DNA from: Bacteroidales bacterium | GTDB lineage: Bacteria > Bacteroidota > Bacteroidia > Bacteroidales > UBA932 | Assembly (NCBI GenBank): GCA_017527625.1 | Contig: JAFXPV010000097.1 | Location: 1 to 28,591 of the forward strand | DNA: 28,591 nt | Direction: 5' to 3' | Shown: positions 7,323 through 17,094 of the stretch, piece by piece | Numbering within the stretch: the stretch's first letter is position 1 | Layout: every line of letters begins with the position of its first letter | Translations under genes and position numbers: made by a program | The notes under the pieces: generated by a model | What the model was told of the DNA's origin: nothing | The model's database searches: none | The model's input: only the letters and a program-made list of their open reading frames with translations

Positions 7323-9266
7323 ATGATTGAATTGAAATCACAAGTCCCCGATGGACCGTTGGCTGAGAAATGGACTGCCCATAAGGCTCACATCAAAGTC
7401 GTCAGCCCTGCCAACAAGAAGAAACTCGACATCATCGTCATCGGTACCGGACTCGGAGGCGCATCAGCAGCCGCCACTCTTGGAGAACTTGGATACAACG
7501 TAAAGATTTTCTGTATCAGCGACTCTCCCCGCCGCGCCCACTCTATCGCAGCCCAGGGAGGTATCAATGCCGCCAAGAACTATCAGAACGACAATGACTC
7601 CATCTACCGTCTGTTCTACGACACCATCAAGGGCGGTGATTATCGCAGCCGCGAAGCCAACGTATATCGTCTGGCCGAAGTGAGCAACAACATCATTGAC
7701 CAATGCGTAGCGCAGGGTGTTCCTTTCGCAAGGGATTACGGCGGACTGCTTGACAACCGTTCATTCGGAGGTGCCCAGGTAAGCCGTACTTTCTATGCCC
7801 GCGGACAAACCGGCCAGCAGCTGCTCCTCGGAGCCTATGCCGCCCTCAACCGTCAGGTTGCCAAAGGCAAGGTGCAGAGCTTCCCCCGCCACGAAATGCT
7901 TGATCTGATAGTTATCAACGGTGAGGCAAAAGGCATCATCGCCCGTGACCTTACTACCGGCGAAATCAAACGCTTCGGTGCACACGCTGTGGTTCTGGCC
8001 ACCGGCGGCTATGGAAACACCTATTTCCTCAGCACCAATGCTATGAACAGCAACGGTTCTGCCGCGATGCAGTGCTACCGCAAGGGTGCTTGCTTCGCAA
8101 ATCCCTGCTTCGCACAGATCCACCCGACCTGCATCCCCGTCCACGGAGACCAGCAGAGCAAACTTACCCTGATGTCCGAGTCGCTGCGTAACGACGGCCG
8201 CATCTGGGTTCCCAAGAAGATGGATGACGTCATAGCCATCCGCAAGGGTGCCAAGAAACCCAGCGACATTCCTGAGGAAGACCGCGACTACTATCTCGAG
8301 CGCAGATATCCTGCCTTCGGAAACCTCGTTCCCCGCGACGTGGCTTCAAGGGCTGCCAAGGAGCGCTGCGACGCCGGCTACGGCGTAAACGAGCAGGGTC
8401 TGGCCGTGTTCCTGGATTTCAAGACCTGTATGGAGCAGAAAGGCAAGGCATATATCGAGGAGAAATACGGAAACCTCTTCCAGATGTACGAGGAAATCAA
8501 CGACGTAGATCCTTACAAGGAGCCTATGATGATTTTCCCGGCTATCCACTATACGATGGGCGGTCTCTGGGTTGACTACAACCTGCAGACCACTATCCCC
8601 GGCCTCTACGCCATCGGTGAAGCCAACTTCTCCGACCACGGCGGAAACCGTCTGGGTGCTTCAGCCCTTATGCAGGGCCTTGCAGACGGATATTTCATCC
8701 TTCCTTACACCATCGGCGACTACCTGGCCAAGAAGATCCAGGAGCCCAAGGTCAACACTGACGCTCCGGAGTTCGCCGAGGCTGAGAAGAAAGTCAAGGA
8801 AAGAATCGACAAGCTGTTCTCTATCAAGGGCAAACGCACTGTCGACAGCATCCACAAGGAGCTTGGTCTCATTATGTGGGAATATGTCGGAATGGCCCGC
8901 AACGAGGCTGGTCTGAAGACTGCCATCCAGAAGATCAGGGATCTCAAGAAAGAGTTCTGGACCAATGTTTTCGTGGACGGCGACAATTCACACTTCAATC
9001 AGGAGCTTGAAAAGGCTCTCCGCGTTGCCGACTTCCTCGAGATCGGAGAACTTATGGCTATCGACGCCCTGAACCGCAAGGAGTCCTGCGGCGGTCATTT
9101 CCGCGAGGAGATGCAGACTGAAGACGGCGAGACTAAACGTGACGACAAGAACTTTATGTATGTCGCTGCCTGGGAATACAAGGGCGAGGACAAAGAGCCT
9201 GAACTCCACAAAGAACCGCTTGAATTCAAATATTGCACTGTTGCAACCCGTAACTATAAAGATTAA
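7323..9266 (+). CDS. frdA: Fumarate reductase / succinate dehydrogenase flavoprotein subunit
   Basis: A 647-residue FAD subunit that interconverts fumarate and succinate. The start at the ATG of '[11 protein letters not shown]' gives the usual family length, follows an AT-rich promoter region, and avoids overlap with the divergent hydrolase. The nucleotide-binding motif GTGLGG is at residues 41-46. His73 (in [11 protein letters not shown]) is the expected covalent FAD-attachment residue. Other active-site residues are His267 in QIHPT, Arg338 in VPRDV and His409 in AIHYTMGG. The '[19 protein letters not shown]' segment (83-101) is typical of B-type enzymes, which pair with a single five-helix cytochrome b anchor. 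frdB follows after three bases. No anchor gene precedes it, although in Bacteroides frdC normally comes first. Direction in vivo is inferred to be fumarate reduction. Confidence 0.95.
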   Translation: MIELKSQVPDGPLAEKWTAHKAHIKVVSPANKKKLDIIVIGTGLGGASAAATLGELGYNVKIFCISDSPRRAHSIAAQGGINAAKNYQNDNDSIYRLFYDTIKGGDYRSREANVYRLAEVSNNIIDQCVAQGVPFARDYGGLLDNRSFGGAQVSRTFYARGQTGQQLLLGAYAALNRQVAKGKVQSFPRHEMLDLIVINGEAKGIIARDLTTGEIKRFGAHAVVLATGGYGNTYFLSTNAMNSNGSAAMQCYRKGACFANPCFAQIHPTCIPVHGDQQSKLTLMSESLRNDGRIWVPKKMDDVIAIRKGAKKPSDIPEEDRDYYLERRYPAFGNLVPRDVASRAAKERCDAGYGVNEQGLAVFLDFKTCMEQKGKAYIEEKYGNLFQMYEEINDVDPYKEPMMIFPAIHYTMGGLWVDYNLQTTIPGLYAIGEANFSDHGGNRLGASALMQGLADGYFILPYTIGDYLAKKIQEPKVNTDAPEFAEAEKKVKERIDKLFSIKGKRTVDSIHKELGLIMWEYVGMARNEAGLKTAIQKIRDLKKEFWTNVFVDGDNSHFNQELEKALRVADFLEIGELMAIDALNRKESCGGHFREEMQTEDGETKRDDKNFMYVAAWEYKGEDKEPELHKEPLEFKYCTVATRNYKD

Positions 9267-9269
9267 GCT

Positions 9270-10052
9270 ATGAAATTCACATTAAAAATATGGCGTCAGA
9301 AAAACGCCAAGTCACAAGGTCACTTCGAGACTTACAATATCGACGGCATTTCGCCCGATACTTCGTTTCTCGAAATGCTTGACATCCTCAACGAGAAGCT
9401 TGTGAACGCTGATATAGATCCCGTATCTTTCGACAAGGGTTGCAAGAGCAAGGAAGGTCCCGTCAGCTTCGACCACGACTGCCGTGAGGGTATCTGCGGT
9501 GCTTGTTCACTCTATATCAACGGCCGTGCCCACGGTCCTGAGAGCGGCGTGACTACCTGCCAGATGTATATGCGCAAATTCAAGGATGGCAGCACTATCA
9601 CCATCGAGCCTTGGCGCAACAACGGTTTCCCCATCATCAAGGATCTCGTGGTTGACCGTCGTGCATACGACAAGATCCTGCAGGCCGGCGGTTTCATCAA
9701 TGTCAACACCGGTGGCGTGCCGGATGCCAATGTCATTCCTATCAACAAGGATAATGCTGAGGAAAGTATGGATGCTGCTGCCTGCATCGGCTGCGGTGCC
9801 TGCGCTGCTACCTGCAAGAATGGTTCTGCGATGTTGTTCGTCGCTGCCCGCGTCAGCTCTCTGGCTCTGCTGCCTCAGGGTAAGGTCGAGGGAGCCCGCC
9901 GTGCCAAGGCTATGGTTGCAAAGATGGACGAACTCGGCTTCGGCGCCTGCACCAATACCCGTGCCTGCGAAATGGAGTGCCCCAAGAAGATCAGCGTCAG
10001 CCATATCGCTCGTCTGAACCGTGAATTCCTCAAGGCAAAGTTCAAAGACTAA
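9270..10052 (+). CDS. frdB: Fumarate reductase / succinate dehydrogenase iron-sulfur subunit
   Basis: A 260-residue electron-transfer subunit linking the quinone site of the anchor to FrdA. All three cluster motifs are intact. The [2Fe-2S] ligands are Cys71, Cys76, Cys79 and Cys97. The [4Fe-4S] ligands are Cys172, Cys175, Cys178 and the linked Cys182. The C-terminal motif with Cys227, Cys233 and Cys237 completes the set, including the [3Fe-4S] site. The extended N-terminal ferredoxin domain is as in B-type enzymes of Bacteroidetes and Epsilonproteobacteria. It is cotranscribed with frdA (three-base spacing) and followed by a strong terminator, which makes a downstream anchor gene in the same operon unlikely. 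Confidence 0.96.
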   Translation: MKFTLKIWRQKNAKSQGHFETYNIDGISPDTSFLEMLDILNEKLVNADIDPVSFDKGCKSKEGPVSFDHDCREGICGACSLYINGRAHGPESGVTTCQMYMRKFKDGSTITIEPWRNNGFPIIKDLVVDRRAYDKILQAGGFINVNTGGVPDANVIPINKDNAEESMDAAACIGCGACAATCKNGSAMLFVAARVSSLALLPQGKVEGARRAKAMVAKMDELGFGACTNTRACEMECPKKISVSHIARLNREFLKAKFKD

Positions 10053-10076
10053 GGCTTTTACGAGTTTTCAACTTTA

Positions 10077-10112
10077 AAAAGGAAGGCGGGTTGCGAACCT
10101 GCCTTCTTTTTT
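10077..10112 (+). terminator. Intrinsic terminator after frdB
   Basis: An 11-bp stem, GAAGGCGGGTT (10082-10092) against AACCTGCCTTC (10096-10106) with one G-U pair, has a 3-base loop and is followed by six T residues. Confidence 0.92.
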
Positions 10113-10511
10113 AATTTAAGGTTGATTAGTTGTTAAAACTGTGCTGATATTATGTGGATAAATTCTGATAAAAACACGGACTTTTTCAACAACATAAAAA
10201 TATCCTCTGAAAAGTAAAATCTAGTTATTGATATTTATAAACACTGCAATCAACATCGTTAAAATTCAAAATAGGCCCTACAATTATATGCAGAGCCGTT
10301 TTAAATACTTATAAACACTTTCAACAGCCATTAATAATCATCATAAAGTCTTTTTTAAAAAAGAAATATTGATAATTATGTTTTGTTAAAAATGTGAATA
10401 CCGTTCGCTGCGCTCACTCCCGTTTTGCAAGTCACGGGTGACCAGCCCTCCAGCATACAGATAATTGCATCCTCAGCCTTAATACGATAACATTAAATAA
10501 TAATTATTCAG
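10113..10511. other. Long AT-rich spacer with DnaA-box-like sites, possible origin region
   Basis: About 400 bases hold no convincing gene. A perfect DnaA box lies on the minus strand at 10153-10161 (TTATCCACA). Two copies of TTATAAACA (10235-10243 and 10309-10317), each one mismatch from TTATNCACA, sit in the same orientation within the shared 11-mer TTATAAACACT. A fourth near-match is TGTGAATAC at 10393-10401. A 16-bp AT palindrome spans 10349-10364. A GC-richer patch, about 10400-10460, contains the inverted repeat GTCACGGGTGAC (10431-10442). An origin of replication, a DnaA-titrating site or simply regulatory spacer are all possible. Confidence 0.35.
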
Positions 10512-10519
10512 TAAATTTG
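10512..10519 (+). promoter_or_regulatory. -7 element for ruvB
   Basis: TAAATTTG matches TAnnTTTG perfectly and lies 19 bases ahead of the ruvB start. The predicted leader is about 13 bases. No good TTTG is seen at -33. Confidence 0.5.
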
Positions 10520-10538
10520 TGGACATATAGGTGTATCT

Positions 10539-11570
10539 ATGGCTATAGAGTATTATAATCCCAGGGAAGAGTCTCAGGTCAAGGACAAGGACTTTGAGAA
10601 TAAGATAAGGCCGCAGGATTTCACTTCGTTTCACGGGCAGCAGAAGATAATTGACAAGCTTGAAATATATGTCAAAGCTGCTATGATGAGGGGTGAGGCG
10701 CTGGACCATATTCTTTTTCACGGCCCTCCCGGCCTGGGAAAGACTACTCTTGCGCATATAGTGGCCAACGAGCTTGGAGTGAATATGAAAATCACTTCAG
10801 GTCCTGTGCTTGACAAACCGGGCGACCTTGCCGGCCTGCTCACTTCCCTCGATCCGGGAGATGTGCTGTTCATCGATGAGATACACCGTCTCAGCCCTAT
10901 AGTTGAGGAGTATCTCTACTCTGCGATGGAAGACTATGTCATCGACATAATGATTGACAAAGGCCCGGGAGCCCGCAGCGTGCAGATCAACCTCAACCCT
11001 TTCACGCTCATCGGAGCGACCACCCGCAGCGGCCTTCTTACATCTCCGCTTAGAGCCCGCTTCGGCATCCAGGAACACCTTGAATATTACGACAGCGACG
11101 TGCTCTCGAATATTATAGTACGCAGCGCTGAGATACTCGGCATAGGCATAGACGACAATGCAGCCCGCGAAATAGCTATGCGCAGCCGCGGCACGCCCCG
11201 AATCGCCAACAGTCTGCTGCGTCGCGTCAGGGACTTCGCCCAGGTGAAGGGCAGCGGCTGCATCGACCTTGCCATCACCCGCATCACCCTCGACGCCTTG
11301 AACATCGACAAACGCGGCCTGGACGCCATCGACAACAAGATATTGACCACGATCATAGAAAAATTCGGCGGCGGACCGGTAGGAGCCGGAACAATAGCTA
11401 CGGCGATAAGCGAAGACGTCGGAACTCTCGAAGAAGTCTATGAACCTTTCCTTATAAAAGAAGGCTTCATCAACCGCACTCCACGCGGCCGTGAAGCCAC
11501 AACGCTGGCATACTCCCACCTCGGCCTGACAAGAGGCTCAAAGGACGGCGGAGCATCACTTTTCGACTAG
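10539..11570 (+). CDS. ruvB: Holliday junction branch migration helicase RuvB
   Basis: A 343-residue AAA+ motor that forms hexameric rings on DNA and drives branch migration of Holliday junctions together with RuvA. Walker [10 protein letters not shown] is at residues 62-70 and Walker B with DEIH at 113-116. Sensor-1 GATTR is at 159-163, and the SPLRARFG segment (169-176) contains the arginine finger. The C-terminal winged-helix DNA-binding domain includes '[17 protein letters not shown]'. It has its own promoter and is not linked to ruvA or ruvC in this window. Its stop codon overlaps that of mfd on the other strand in the palindrome CTAG. Confidence 0.97.
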   Translation: MAIEYYNPREESQVKDKDFENKIRPQDFTSFHGQQKIIDKLEIYVKAAMMRGEALDHILFHGPPGLGKTTLAHIVANELGVNMKITSGPVLDKPGDLAGLLTSLDPGDVLFIDEIHRLSPIVEEYLYSAMEDYVIDIMIDKGPGARSVQINLNPFTLIGATTRSGLLTSPLRARFGIQEHLEYYDSDVLSNIIVRSAEILGIGIDDNAAREIAMRSRGTPRIANSLLRRVRDFAQVKGSGCIDLAITRITLDALNIDKRGLDAIDNKILTTIIEKFGGGPVGAGTIATAISEDVGTLEEVYEPFLIKEGFINRTPRGREATTLAYSHLGLTRGSKDGGASLFD

Positions 11571-14500
11571 ACGTTCTCGTTGATTTTCTGCAGCAGGAAC
11601 ACAGCCTCTGAAATGGTTTTCACAGGCGACGACTTCATATACAGCTTATTGTCCTTTTCCGTAAGTGTGAAATGAAGGCCGGGACGCTGTATGAAATTCA
11701 AAATCGACACGAAAACATCAGATTTGTAATAGGCTGACAGCTGGTTGCTGACGAAATATGCCAGCATTATGCCTTTTTTGAGCACTATCTTCTCAAAACC
11801 GAGAGATATGGCCAGACTGCGCAGACGGATGATGTTTATCAGCTCTTCCGTCTGAGTCGGCAGCGGCCCGTAACGGTCTTCCATCTCCTCCCTGAAGCCT
11901 TTGAGTTCCTCCTCGGTCTTCATAGAGTCAAGAGCCTTGTAGAGCCTTATTTTCTCTGAAGGGATGTTTATGTAAGTGTCAGGAATGAGAGCCTGGATGT
12001 CTGTGTCGATGTGGCAGTCATAGATGAATTCCGTGCGCACTGACTTTTTCTTCTTGCTGTCGGCTGCCGCAGCTTTTTCCAGGGCCATTTCATATTCTTC
12101 ATAGACTCCGGCCTCGGTCCTGGCCTCTATCAATGCCTCCTGGAGTATCTTCTGATAAGTCTCGAAGCCCATTTCGGCGATGAAGCCGCTCTGCTCTGCG
12201 CCAAGCAGGTTTCCGGCACCTCGGATGTCGAGGTCCTGCATCGCTATGTTGAAGCCGCTGCCGAGGTCGCTGAAAGTCTCTATGGCCCTCAGACGCCGCC
12301 TTGCATCGTCGGAAATGGAAGTCATCGGCGGCACGATGAGATAGCAGTAAGCCTTGCGGTTGCTGCGTCCGACACGACCCCTGAGCTGGTGGAGGTCGCT
12401 CAGACCGAAATTCTGGGCCTGGTTGATGAGGATAGTATTGACATTGGGAATGTCGATGCCGTTTTCGATGATGGTGGTGCATATCAGCACGTCATAGTCT
12501 CCGTCGATGAAATCGATCAGCCTCTTTTCCAGTTCCTCGCCGTCCATCTGGCCGTGGCCCACGCAGGTGCGGATGCCGGGGCAGATACGCCTTATTATAT
12601 CTTCGACCGACAGTATGTCTTCAACCTTGTTGTGGATGAAGAATACCTGGCCGCCGCGGTCCACTTCGGTGCGGATTATGTCGCGGATGGTGTCTTCGTC
12701 GAAATCTATAAGTTCGGTGGATATCGGAATCCTGTTGGGGGGAGGGGTGCTGATGATCGAAAGGTCGCGGCTTCCGAGCAGCGAGAACTGCAGGGTGCGG
12801 GGGATGGGGGTTGCAGAGAGAGTCAGAGTGTCGACGTTGCTGCGCAGGCTGCGGAGTTTTTCCTTGGCCGAGACGCCGAACTTCTGCTCCTCGTCGACTA
12901 TCAGCAGTCCCAGATCCTTGAAGCGCAGGTTCTTGTTGAGGATGCGGTGGGTACCTATGAGTATGTCTATCTTGCCGGCGGCCAGCCGCTCGCCGATTTC
13001 CTTCATCTGCTGTGCGTTTTTCTGCCGGCTGACATATTCTACATTGCAGGGGAAATCCTTCAGCCTGCCACTGAAAGTCTGGTAATGCTGCAGCGCAAGG
13101 ATGGTGGTAGGCACCAGCACAGCCACCTGCTTGCTGTCGGCGACAGCCTTGAAGGCGGCCCTCACCGCGATTTCGGTCTTTCCGAAGCCGACGTCGCCGC
13201 AGATGAGGCGGTCCATAGGGTGCGGGCTCTCCATATCTTCCTTGACGGCCACGGTAGCTTTCTGCTGGTCGGCGGTGTCCTCATACATAAATGAAGACTC
13301 GAGCTCCTGCTGCAGATATGTGTCGGGGCTGAAGGCGAAGCCCTTCGAGGCCATCCTTTCGCTGTACAGCTTTATAAGGTCCGCGGCAATGTCCTTCAGT
13401 TTGGACTTGGTCTTGTGCTTGAGAGTCTCCCAGGCCTTGGTGCCGAGCTTGTTGACCTTCGCCGGAGTGCCGTCGCCCGATTTGTATTTGCTGATGCGGT
13501 GGATGCCGTGGATAGACACGAAAATCACGTCTCCGTCCCTGTAGATGAGTTTCACGGCTTCCTGCACCTTGTCGCCGATGACGGTCTTGACTAGGCCGCC
13601 GAACTGCCCGATGCCGTGGTCGATGTGGACCACATAGTCGCCGATGTTGAAACTCATCAGGTCGTTGATGGTCAGTCTCTCGGCCGGAGCCACCTCGCGG
13701 CGCACCTTTATCTTGTGGTAGCGTTCGAATATCTGATGGTCGGTGTAATAGCAGTTCCTGGACACGCAGTCCACATATCCTTCGTGCAGCGACAGGTCCA
13801 GAAATGCAGGAGGGATCAGCGCCTGCGACGAAGAGAACTCCCGCAGCACCTGCTGCATACGGAAAACCTGGTTGGGATTGACCGAAAGGATGTTGACTTT
13901 GTATCCCTGGCCCTGCTTCTCGGCGATGTCCCTCACAAGTATCTCGAAATTCTTGTTGAAGACAGGCTGCGGCAGCGACTTGACTTCCTGCGGCAGAAAG
14001 TGCTTTTGGTATCCGCTGCAGCCGATCTGCTGCTCCACATAGTCGTTCTCCATCCAGATTATGGCCTTCGAGGGCAGCACGTCCTCTATTCCCACATAGT
14101 CCTTCTCCTCGAAGTTCTCATAAAGGTCGGGGCATATCTCCACCTGCTGCAGGCTGTCGGCGCTGCGCTGGCTGTCGACGTCGAAATGGGCGATGCTCTC
14201 CACCTCGTCGCCGAAGAAATCCACCCTGTAGGGACGGTTGTCGGCGAAAGAGAAAATATCTATGATGGAGCCGCGCAGTGCAAACTCTCCGGGCCTGGTG
14301 ACGAAATCCGCCTTGGTGAAACCGATGCCCTGCAGCAGTTCCTTGAGGATTTCGTGGCCGATGCGCTGGCCGACGCCTATTGAGAGCACATTGTCCCGGG
14401 TGGTCTTTTTCCTGAGCACCTTCTCCCTCAGGGATTCGAGGTAGCACACGACTATGGTCTGCTCGCGGCCGGCCTTGCGGTCGCGCAGCTGCGGCGTCAC

Positions 14501-14872
14501 ATCCACCGTGCGGCAGTCTTCCAGCAGCTGCGGCAGGTCGTCGGCCGGCGTCTTGCTGAAAAAGTTCTCGATGGCCGTCAGGGCAGCCGTACGCTGCACC
14601 TTCTCCGACACTCCCTTGAGCGATTCTTTCGAATTCTTACCACCTGAAACGGGCAGGAAAAATACAGATTCGTCGCTGAAGAAATTGTAAATGTCACTTG
14701 AGAAGAACAGCGCCTGCTTCTTGGTTTCCATCACGACCAGGTGCAAGGCTTTGTTTTTAAGCTGCTTGGCTATTTTTGAAAAATAAACGGCCTTCGCCGA
14801 AACCGTACCACGCACAGTTTCGAGATTAACGTAGGCATTTGCCTGAGAAAAAGTGTTCTGACCCTCGGTCAT
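11567..14872 (-). CDS. mfd: Transcription-repair coupling factor Mfd
   Basis: A full-length Mfd of 1101 residues, which removes RNA polymerase stalled at lesions and recruits UvrA. The N-terminal UvrB-homology part runs to about residue 330. The CarD-like RNA-polymerase interaction domain lies at about 408-500 ([17 protein letters not shown]). The RecG-like translocase has Walker [10 protein letters not shown] at 559-567, DEEQ at 660-663, SATPIPR at 686-692 and motif VI RGRVGRS at 831-837. The C-terminal TRCF domain follows. It is slightly shorter than the E. coli protein but has no missing domain. It is convergent with ruvB and divergent from coaX. The ATG at 14872 is followed by a frame that is coding from the start. 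Confidence 0.96.
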   Translation of the reverse strand: MTEGQNTFSQANAYVNLETVRGTVSAKAVYFSKIAKQLKNKALHLVVMETKKQALFFSSDIYNFFSDESVFFLPVSGGKNSKESLKGVSEKVQRTAALTAIENFFSKTPADDLPQLLEDCRTVDVTPQLRDRKAGREQTIVVCYLESLREKVLRKKTTRDNVLSIGVGQRIGHEILKELLQGIGFTKADFVTRPGEFALRGSIIDIFSFADNRPYRVDFFGDEVESIAHFDVDSQRSADSLQQVEICPDLYENFEEKDYVGIEDVLPSKAIIWMENDYVEQQIGCSGYQKHFLPQEVKSLPQPVFNKNFEILVRDIAEKQGQGYKVNILSVNPNQVFRMQQVLREFSSSQALIPPAFLDLSLHEGYVDCVSRNCYYTDHQIFERYHKIKVRREVAPAERLTINDLMSFNIGDYVVHIDHGIGQFGGLVKTVIGDKVQEAVKLIYRDGDVIFVSIHGIHRISKYKSGDGTPAKVNKLGTKAWETLKHKTKSKLKDIAADLIKLYSERMASKGFAFSPDTYLQQELESSFMYEDTADQQKATVAVKEDMESPHPMDRLICGDVGFGKTEIAVRAAFKAVADSKQVAVLVPTTILALQHYQTFSGRLKDFPCNVEYVSRQKNAQQMKEIGERLAAGKIDILIGTHRILNKNLRFKDLGLLIVDEEQKFGVSAKEKLRSLRSNVDTLTLSATPIPRTLQFSLLGSRDLSIISTPPPNRIPISTELIDFDEDTIRDIIRTEVDRGGQVFFIHNKVEDILSVEDIIRRICPGIRTCVGHGQMDGEELEKRLIDFIDGDYDVLICTTIIENGIDIPNVNTILINQAQNFGLSDLHQLRGRVGRSNRKAYCYLIVPPMTSISDDARRRLRAIETFSDLGSGFNIAMQDLDIRGAGNLLGAEQSGFIAEMGFETYQKILQEALIEARTEAGVYEEYEMALEKAAAADSKKKKSVRTEFIYDCHIDTDIQALIPDTYINIPSEKIRLYKALDSMKTEEELKGFREEMEDRYGPLPTQTEELINIIRLRSLAISLGFEKIVLKKGIMLAYFVSNQLSAYYKSDVFVSILNFIQRPGLHFTLTEKDNKLYMKSSPVKTISEAVFLLQKINENV

Positions 14873-14905
14873 TTGGCCGCGAAGATATAAAAATTATTAT
14901 ATTTG
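14872..14905 (+). promoter_or_regulatory. Promoter of coaX
   Basis: TTTG at 14872-14875 and a perfect TATATTTG at 14898-14905 are spaced by 22 bases, giving a leader of about 11 bases. The -33 element overlaps the first codon of mfd on the other strand. Confidence 0.6.
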
Positions 14906-14922
14906 CGTTTCATAGCCGCATT

Positions 14923-15741
14923 ATGAACATTTTAATAGATATCGGTAACACTTCCTGCAAGGTAGCATTCTGTCCCGCCCATCCGAGCGAGCGTCTGGCC
15001 GGAGCCGACGTGATGCGTTTCTCCACGCAAAAGGAAACCATATCTTATGTGCGCAAGCGTATGGCCCGCCGCAAAGCCGACACCATAGTGCTGAGCAATG
15101 TGCGCAGCCGCAGCGTCTACCTCGAGAAAATGCTCGAACGTATGTGCAGCCGCTTCGTCAATTTCGACGAAGACTTCGTCGCCGACCTGCTGAAGAGCAA
15201 GGCTCCCGCCCCCGCCGACCCCCTGACCGTCCTGGCCCATATGCCCCTCGGTATGGGAGCGGACCGTATGGCCGCCATCTTCGGAGCCGAGGTCCTCTAC
15301 CCGCTGCAGGACAAGCTGGTGTTCGATTTCGGCACCGCCACGACAGTGGAGTTCATCGATGCTGCCCGCGCCGCAGACGATCCGTCGGTGGTCTACCCCT
15401 ACTACCGGGGCGGCTCCATATCGCTGGGCCTGCGCACCCGCTACCGCGCCTTGAGCCATTATACCGCCAAGATTCCCTACCTCAATCCCGACGATTTTCT
15501 CGACAGCCACGCCATCCGGGACATAGACTGCATAGGCTACGACCTGGACACCGCCCTGGCGGCCGGAAACATTCTCGGCATAGTGTTTGAGATAAAGGGC
15601 TACGTCGCAGCTCATCCACACCGCAAGCTGATCCTCACGGGAGGCAATTCAGCCCGCTTTGCGGAAGGTCTGGACGGACGTGCGACGGTGGAGCAGGACC
15701 TGGTCCTGATAGGCTTGGAGGCGATTATAGAATTATTATGA
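14923..15741 (+). CDS. coaX: Type III pantothenate kinase
   Basis: A 272-residue CoaX, which phosphorylates pantothenate in the first step of coenzyme A synthesis and is insensitive to CoA feedback. It belongs to the ASKHA fold. The phosphate-1 motif DIGNTS is at residues 6-11, GMGADR at 110-115, the second phosphate motif DFGTATT at 135-141 and GGSISLG at 163-169. The ATG at 14923 is preferred over an in-frame start at 14839. It puts DIGNT at the expected N-terminal position, and the upstream extension would run through the promoter and the mfd start. The stop overlaps the next start by four bases (ATGA), so it probably heads a coaX-outer-membrane-protein unit. Confidence 0.95.
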   Translation: MNILIDIGNTSCKVAFCPAHPSERLAGADVMRFSTQKETISYVRKRMARRKADTIVLSNVRSRSVYLEKMLERMCSRFVNFDEDFVADLLKSKAPAPADPLTVLAHMPLGMGADRMAAIFGAEVLYPLQDKLVFDFGTATTVEFIDAARAADDPSVVYPYYRGGSISLGLRTRYRALSHYTAKIPYLNPDDFLDSHAIRDIDCIGYDLDTALAAGNILGIVFEIKGYVAAHPHRKLILTGGNSARFAEGLDGRATVEQDLVLIGLEAIIELL

Positions 15742-17057
15742 AAAAGAAGATGAAAAAGCTTTTCATATATGCCGCAGTCCTTCTGCTGTCACTTCCGGTG
15801 GCGGCTCAGGAAGCCTACTCTGCCTACTCTCCCTATTCTCTTTTCGGAATAGGCCAGATTGAATCGGTAGGAGACCAGAACACCGCTGCTATGGGAGGGA
15901 TCGGAGTCGGCCTGCGCGACCCCAGCCTCATCAACCTCCTCAATCCCGCAGCTGTGACTGCCCGCGAGGAAAACGCCTTTATGCTTGATTTCGGCGTGAA
16001 GCAGTCAAACGTGATCTTTACCGGTGCGGACGCCGAGGGCAAACTGGCCCGCAGCGCCAAGAACCTGTTCAACATAGACCACGTGGTCGCATCTTTCCCC
16101 ATCTTCAAGCATTCCGCCTTCAAGGTGGGAATTATGCCTTACAGCAACACCGGCTATGCCTTCACCTTCCACGAATATAAGGACGAAGTGCTCGCCAACC
16201 TCGGTGACGTGCAGTATTTCCGCAGCGGACAGGGCGGCATCAACCAGCTCTTCGCCGGAGCCGGCGTAACCCTCTTCGACCGTCTGAGCCTCGGCGCGGA
16301 CGCTATCTTCTATCTGGGTACCATCAAGCGAAGCACCAGCACCTATTTCAACACCAACGAGAACCAGCGCACGGCCACCCGCACCTGGAAGGCCGTTCCC
16401 CGCGGATTTTCTGCCAAACTTGGCCTGCAGTACGAGCAGCCGCTCGGCAATAACCTGAGTCTGACAGTCGGAGCCACCTACAAGATAGGTTCAACCCTCA
16501 AGGGTGATTACAGCGATATGGCATACGCCACCGGCGGCAACTATACCGACACCACCATCAACAACAGCTACACCGTGAAGTATTCGATACCGCAGGAAAT
16601 AGCCGCAGGCTTCACCCTGCGCAAGAGCGATTCCTGGATGTTCGGTTTCGACTACACCCGCCAGGACTGGACCAAGAGCGTCTTCGATCCCACCCCGGGC
16701 GTCAACTTCTCGACGGGAGTCACCCAGTCGTTCAACGCCGGCATCGAGTACATCCCCAACAGATATGACGTGCGTTATTACTTCCGCACCGTAACATACC
16801 GCCTCGGAGCTTATCACAAGACACAATATATAATGATAGACGGTCACCAGGTCACGACCAACGGCATCACGGTAGGTTTCGCACTGCCCGTCTACAACCG
16901 CCGCACCTCCGTTTCGGTCGCCGTGGATGTCGGAGAGACTTCGCTTGCAGGAGTCAAAGACCTCACCGCCCCCGGCAACGTGCGTGAGCGTTTCGTGAAG
17001 ATCTCGATGGGCCTCAACCTCTACGACCTGTGGTTCCAGAAAGTTTTGTACAACTGA
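15738..17057 (+). CDS. Outer-membrane beta-barrel protein, FadL/PorV-like
   Basis: A 439-residue exported protein. A signal peptide covers about residues 1-24 and ends in 'LPVAAQ'. The mature N-terminus 'SPYSLFGIGQ' and 'NPAAVTA' resemble the plug segment of FadL/OMPP1-like and PorV-like barrels of Bacteroidetes. The remainder alternates short amphipathic strands with Gly/Asn turns. Examples are 'LSLGADAIFYLG', 'LSLTVGATYKIGSTL' and 'SDSWMFGFDYTRQDW', consistent with a 12- to 14-stranded barrel. No ligand or transport role can be assigned. It is translationally coupled to coaX by an ATGA overlap, and a gene of this kind next to coaX is common in Bacteroidales. PorP/SprF-like proteins are an alternative family. 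Confidence 0.75.
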   Translation: MKKKMKKLFIYAAVLLLSLPVAAQEAYSAYSPYSLFGIGQIESVGDQNTAAMGGIGVGLRDPSLINLLNPAAVTAREENAFMLDFGVKQSNVIFTGADAEGKLARSAKNLFNIDHVVASFPIFKHSAFKVGIMPYSNTGYAFTFHEYKDEVLANLGDVQYFRSGQGGINQLFAGAGVTLFDRLSLGADAIFYLGTIKRSTSTYFNTNENQRTATRTWKAVPRGFSAKLGLQYEQPLGNNLSLTVGATYKIGSTLKGDYSDMAYATGGNYTDTTINNSYTVKYSIPQEIAAGFTLRKSDSWMFGFDYTRQDWTKSVFDPTPGVNFSTGVTQSFNAGIEYIPNRYDVRYYFRTVTYRLGAYHKTQYIMIDGHQVTTNGITVGFALPVYNRRTSVSVAVDVGETSLAGVKDLTAPGNVRERFVKISMGLNLYDLWFQKVLYN

Positions 17058-17076
17058 TACTATTTTATAAATTTGC
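17046..17076 (+). promoter_or_regulatory. Consensus promoter of the TPR-protein gene
   Basis: TTTG at 17046-17049 and TAAATTTG at 17069-17076 are spaced by exactly 19 bases, a full match to the Bacteroidetes consensus. The -33 element is inside the end of the preceding gene and overlaps the palindrome TTGTACAA. The leader would be about 12 bases. Confidence 0.72.
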
Positions 17077-17094
17077 TAAATAACCATAAAGACG

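Noticed and set aside
12389..13294. Open frame of 301 codons opposite mfd, and similar ones at 13616-14383
   Set aside because: They are shadows of a GC-rich gene with complete Mfd motifs on the other strand.
14839..14922. Earlier start for coaX
   Set aside because: It crosses the promoter and the mfd start, and places the DIGNT motif 28 residues too far in.
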